A stretch of DNA of 5,193 nucleotides from Dehalococcoidia bacterium SM23_28_2 (GTDB lineage: Bacteria > Chloroflexota > Dehalococcoidia > SM23-28-2), in the NCBI GenBank assembly GCA_001303545.1, contig LJUA01000104.1, positions 1 through 5,193 of the forward strand, given 5' to 3'. Every line of letters begins with the position of its first letter. The stretch's first letter is position 1. Below the pieces are notes generated by a model. The model made no database searches, was not told the origin of the DNA, and saw nothing but the letters and a program-made list of their open reading frames with translations. This document shows positions 4,791 through 5,193 of this stretch, piece by piece. The translations under genes and the position numbers were made by a program.

Positions 4791-5193
4791 GGCCGGCGGC
4801 GCGGACGGCGGGCCGCTCGCTGAGGCCGGCGGCGGCTATCCTCGCGAGCGCGCAGCCAGTCGCGCAGAGCCCACTGGGTGGTCTCGAAGGAGAGATCGTC
4901 CCAGGGGATGTCGTCCGGGGCAAACCAGCGGGCCTCCAGCGCCTCGTGCCCGATCTTCACCGGGCCCTTCGGCTTCTGCCCCTGGAAGACGACGGTCAGG
5001 ATGCCCGGGGCCTCCGGCGCCGGCCGCGAGTAGACGCCCACCAGCGGCCCCGCTTTCACCGTCAGCCCGACCTCTTCCTCTGCCTCGCGTGCGGCTGCCT
5101 CCTCGGCCGTCTCGTCGATCTCCATGAAGCCGGCGGGGAAGGTCCAGCTACCGTAGCGGGGCTCGATGGAGCGGCGGAGAAGCAGCAGGCGGC
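4751..5193 (-). CDS. NUDIX hydrolase, N-terminus off the right edge
   Basis: The gene enters from the right edge and ends with TGA at 4753-4751; 146 residues are visible. The frame is open from the edge (RLLLLRRSIEPRYGSWTFPA), so the Met at 5125-5123 is internal and not the start. A complete Nudix box GX5EX7REUXEEXGU is present, from G at 5131 to L at 5063 (GFMEIDE, then REAEEEVGL), with all metal-binding glutamates. NUDIX enzymes cleave nucleoside diphosphates linked to another group; the IEPRYGSWTFPAGFME context resembles ADP-ribose or NADH pyrophosphatase-like members, but the substrate cannot be told. The domain should end near ALRDWLRARE. The following 28 or so residues are Arg/Pro-rich, include the 11-residue duplication, and overlap the convergent loader gene by 40 nt, so the tail is probably acquired read-through sequence. 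Confidence 0.9.
   Translation of the reverse strand, partial: RLLLLRRSIEPRYGSWTFPAGFMEIDETAEEAAAREAEEEVGLTVKAGPLVGVYSRPAPEAPGILTVVFQGQKPKGPVKIGHEALEARWFAPDDIPWDDLSFETTQWALRDWLRAREDSRRRPQRAARRPRRRPQRAARRPPRRGG
4768..4834. repeat. Perfect 33-bp tandem duplication at the convergent gene ends
   Basis: Positions 4768-4800 and 4801-4833 are identical over 33 bp, and the next base also matches. The first copy contains the last codons and TGA (4788-4790) of the loader gene; the second copy carries the same TGA in the same phase at 4821-4823. On the minus strand the unit is 11 codons, giving RRRPQRAARRP twice in the NUDIX tail. Because 33 is a multiple of three, neither frame is disrupted. Confidence 0.93.

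Noticed and set aside
4791..4857. Bidirectional terminator between the convergent genes
   Set aside because: CTCGCGAG (4841-4848) is a short palindrome and other GC-rich pairs exist, but no stable stem followed by a T-run was found on either strand.

Overview
The window is a GC-rich bacterial chromosome segment built around DNA replication genes. The order is: the 3' end of a purL-like gene, a promoter-bearing gap, then a tightly packed plus-strand cluster of rplI (ribosomal protein L9), a small unknown gene, dnaB (replicative helicase), a DnaD-domain protein and a DnaC/DnaI-type helicase loader with two AAA+ modules. A NUDIX hydrolase gene converges from the right and runs off the window.

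The organism cannot be named from the sequence alone. High GC, Shine-Dalgarno-led GTG/ATG starts, and a DnaD plus DnaI-like loader pair next to dnaB in a non-Firmicute-like base composition fit Chloroflexota (Dehalococcoidia or Thermomicrobia-like) best. This is an inference. The loader pair argues against Actinobacteria and Proteobacteria.

Layout. Positions 1-149 hold the purL C-terminus. Positions 150-404 are non-coding: a weak hairpin after purL, a sigma70-like promoter (TTGACT, 16 bp, TATATT) in a locally AT-rich patch, a 16-bp imperfect palindrome over the expected transcription start, and a leader of about 160 nt. From 405 to 4790 the genes are separated by 9 nt at most or overlap, consistent with one transcript. 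From 4751 to the right edge is the minus-strand NUDIX gene, whose 3' end overlaps the loader gene in a perfect 33-bp tandem duplication.

How the genes fit together: DnaB unwinds DNA at the fork, the DnaC/DnaI-like AAA+ protein is expected to load it, and the DnaD-domain protein is expected to bridge DNA and the loader or helicase during primosome assembly. rplI beside dnaB is a widespread bacterial arrangement. The small gene sits between them and its function is unknown.

Most notable: (1) rplI carries a long acidic 24-nt-repeat tail in which the reading frame shifts, and the frame that continues the repeat ends in an ATGA overlap with the next gene; (2) the helicase loader contains a tandem duplication of its whole AAA+ module; (3) a DnaD-domain gene lies directly between dnaB and this loader, with an unusually long 83-nt overlap.
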